Positions 5,065 to 6,199 of a stretch of 6,199 nucleotides of DNA are shown one piece after another. Numbering within the stretch: position 1 is the first letter of the stretch; each line of letters opens with the position of its first letter. The stretch is from Actinomycetota bacterium (GTDB lineage: Bacteria > Actinomycetota > Acidimicrobiia > Acidimicrobiales > Microtrichaceae), in contig WLLG01000143.1 of the NCBI GenBank assembly GCA_009700815.1, positions 1-6,199 of the forward strand, read 5' to 3'. A program made the translations under genes and the position numbers. The notes below the pieces were generated by a model that searched no databases, was not told where the DNA came from, and saw only the letters and a list, made by a program, of their open reading frames with translations.

Positions 5065-6199
5065 AGTTCCTCCCTGATTGCGTTACGGTCAATTTTTTCC
5101 ATAGGCGTGAGCGGCAATGAATCCCGCAGCACTAACTCCGAGGGCAACTTGAACGGAGCGATCTGCTCAGCCGCGAAGCCCCTCAGTTCTTCCAGCGTGG
5201 GCGGATTCAGCGGATCGCTGGGTACGAGAACAGCCACGCCGACCTCTCCCATGGTGGGGTCCGGCCGCGGCACAATGACTAGTTGAGCCACACCGCCATG
5301 TTGAGAGAGTACGGATTCGACTTCCATTGGGTACACGTTGTTGCCACCGCGGATGTACATCTCCTTGGATCGACCCACAAGGTGTAAACGGCCAGCCGTA
5401 TCGAGGTGGCCCAAGTCGCCGGTGCGCACTGCACCATCGGGCCAAAAAGCGGCGCTGCTAGCTGCTGGATCCTTGTAATACCCAGACATAACGGCAGGTG
5501 ATTTCAGTGTGATCTCACCGATTTTGCCGGGTGCGAGTAGCTCGCCGGTCTCTGATCGGATGGTGAGCTCCACTCCAAGGTGCGGGCGACCTACGGACTC
5601 CAAAGCATCCTCGGGAGGATCCTGGAACGAGGTTCCCACTCCAATTCCGGCCTCGGTGCATGAGTAGCGGACTGCAACGGGAACACCAAGGCGCTCTCTG
5701 GCTTCTGTAATCAGTGCCGGAGTGGCGGGACCGCCGCCAACAATCACCGCCTGCACGCAAGACAAGTCGAACTGATCAAACGAGTCGTGGTGCAGCATCA
5801 ATGCAAGCTGAGTGGGGATTCCCGCAATGACAGGCATGCGGAACTGCTCGACAGCTTCAAGTCCCCCGAGAGCAGTCCACTTTTTCATGAGGTGGCTGGT
5901 TCCGCCGCTGTGCAGATTACCTAGCAGTTTGGTCATCGGCCCGAGGTGCGTGAGTGAGGTTCCTGCGGAGGAATGAAGGCCAAGGTCCTGCGGGCTGTTC
6001 CATTTGTGCTGGGTATCAACCTGGCAGATGAACTGCAGTTGCCGGCCGCAAAAGACAGCTCCTTTGGGCGTGCCGGTGGTTCCAGATGTGAACACGATGC
6101 AGATCGGTCGGTCAAGGTCCTCGGCTAGTGGTGCAACAACCCCACCCAAAACTCGCAGCCCGGCCAGCACCTCTGCTTCAGTTTCCTCAGACTCAGGCA
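5061..6199 (-). CDS. AMP-forming acyl-CoA ligase (ANL superfamily), C-terminal part (5' end outside window)
   Basis: The frame is open to the right edge; 378 residues are visible. A GTG at 6170 is in frame but only 27 residues before the P-loop, so it is not the true start; about 120-170 residues are likely missing compared with typical 500-550-residue ligases. Conserved adenylate-forming motifs appear in order: the P-loop FTSGTTGTPKGAVF (P-loop core encoded at 6089-6060), YSCTEAGIGVG (A5, Tyr-x2-Thr-Glu), RTGDLGHLDTAGRLHLVGRS (A7/hinge) followed by KEMYIRGGNNVYPMEVE (A8), and PLTPMEKIDRNAIREEL near the C-terminus, whose Lys is the A10 catalytic lysine. The usual Gly before that Lys is Glu. 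The enzyme activates a carboxylic acid to acyl-AMP and then the CoA thioester. Which acid cannot be told from the visible part. A GTGA overlap couples it to the dehydrogenase gene. Confidence 0.92.
   Translation of the reverse strand, partial: PESEETEAEVLAGLRVLGGVVAPLAEDLDRPICIVFTSGTTGTPKGAVFCGRQLQFICQVDTQHKWNSPQDLGLHSSAGTSLTHLGPMTKLLGNLHSGGTSHLMKKWTALGGLEAVEQFRMPVIAGIPTQLALMLHHDSFDQFDLSCVQAVIVGGGPATPALITEARERLGVPVAVRYSCTEAGIGVGTSFQDPPEDALESVGRPHLGVELTIRSETGELLAPGKIGEITLKSPAVMSGYYKDPAASSAAFWPDGAVRTGDLGHLDTAGRLHLVGRSKEMYIRGGNNVYPMEVESVLSQHGGVAQLVIVPRPDPTMGEVGVAVLVPSDPLNPPTLEELRGFAAEQIAPFKLPSELVLRDSLPLTPMEKIDRNAIREEL
5069..5075 (-). promoter_or_regulatory. Shine-Dalgarno for the 2-hydroxyacid dehydrogenase
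   Basis: On the minus strand AGGGAGG (5075-5069) lies 4 nt before GTG 5064, within the end of the acyl-CoA ligase gene. The spacing is slightly short, but the match is strong and supports the GTG start that overlaps the ligase stop codon. Confidence 0.75.

Noticed and set aside
4567..5286. 239-codon open frame on the plus strand, opposite the dehydrogenase and ligase genes
   Set aside because: It lies entirely antisense to two genes with clear catalytic motifs, resembles no family I know, and its composition is what the opposite strand of those genes would give.

Overview
The window holds seven protein-coding genes in two compact, converging blocks with almost no non-coding DNA. Base composition is moderately GC-rich (high 50s percent by eye). 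The family mix (a DUF1214 protein, a PAPS-type sulfotransferase, several CoA-linked enzymes) and the densely overlapping genes suggest an actinobacterium, possibly an environmental lineage. That is inference only: there is no rRNA, tRNA or other marker gene.

Plus-strand block (1-3380): the C-terminal part of an enoyl-CoA hydratase/isomerase, then a DUF1214-family protein, a sulfotransferase, and a heme-oxygenase-fold protein of the PqqC/TenA/iron-containing redox enzyme group. The gaps are 4 bp, a 4-bp ATGA overlap and 32 bp, so the block reads as one operon whose promoter lies outside the window. The only real gap contains a perfect 8-bp inverted repeat that spans the sulfotransferase stop codon.

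Minus-strand block (6199-3397, read right to left): the C-terminal part of an AMP-forming acyl-CoA ligase, then a D-isomer-specific 2-hydroxyacid dehydrogenase, then a class II (fuculose-phosphate-type, zinc) aldolase. The first pair shares a GTGA stop/start overlap. In the second pair the start codon directly follows the stop codon, with a strong Shine-Dalgarno inside the upstream gene. The two blocks meet tail to tail with 16 bp between stop codons.

Taken together the genes look like part of a small-molecule pathway. A carboxylic acid could be activated to a CoA thioester and hydrated or isomerised. A 2-hydroxy/2-keto acid and an aldol substrate could be interconverted, a hydroxyl group sulfated, and a substrate oxidised by a possible non-heme iron enzyme. 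The substrate cannot be read from the sequence, and a link between the two converging blocks is inference. The most interesting items are the heme-oxygenase-fold protein, which has an apparently modified metal-ligand set, and the hairpin directly upstream of it. No mobile elements, CRISPR arrays, RNA genes or clear terminators were seen.
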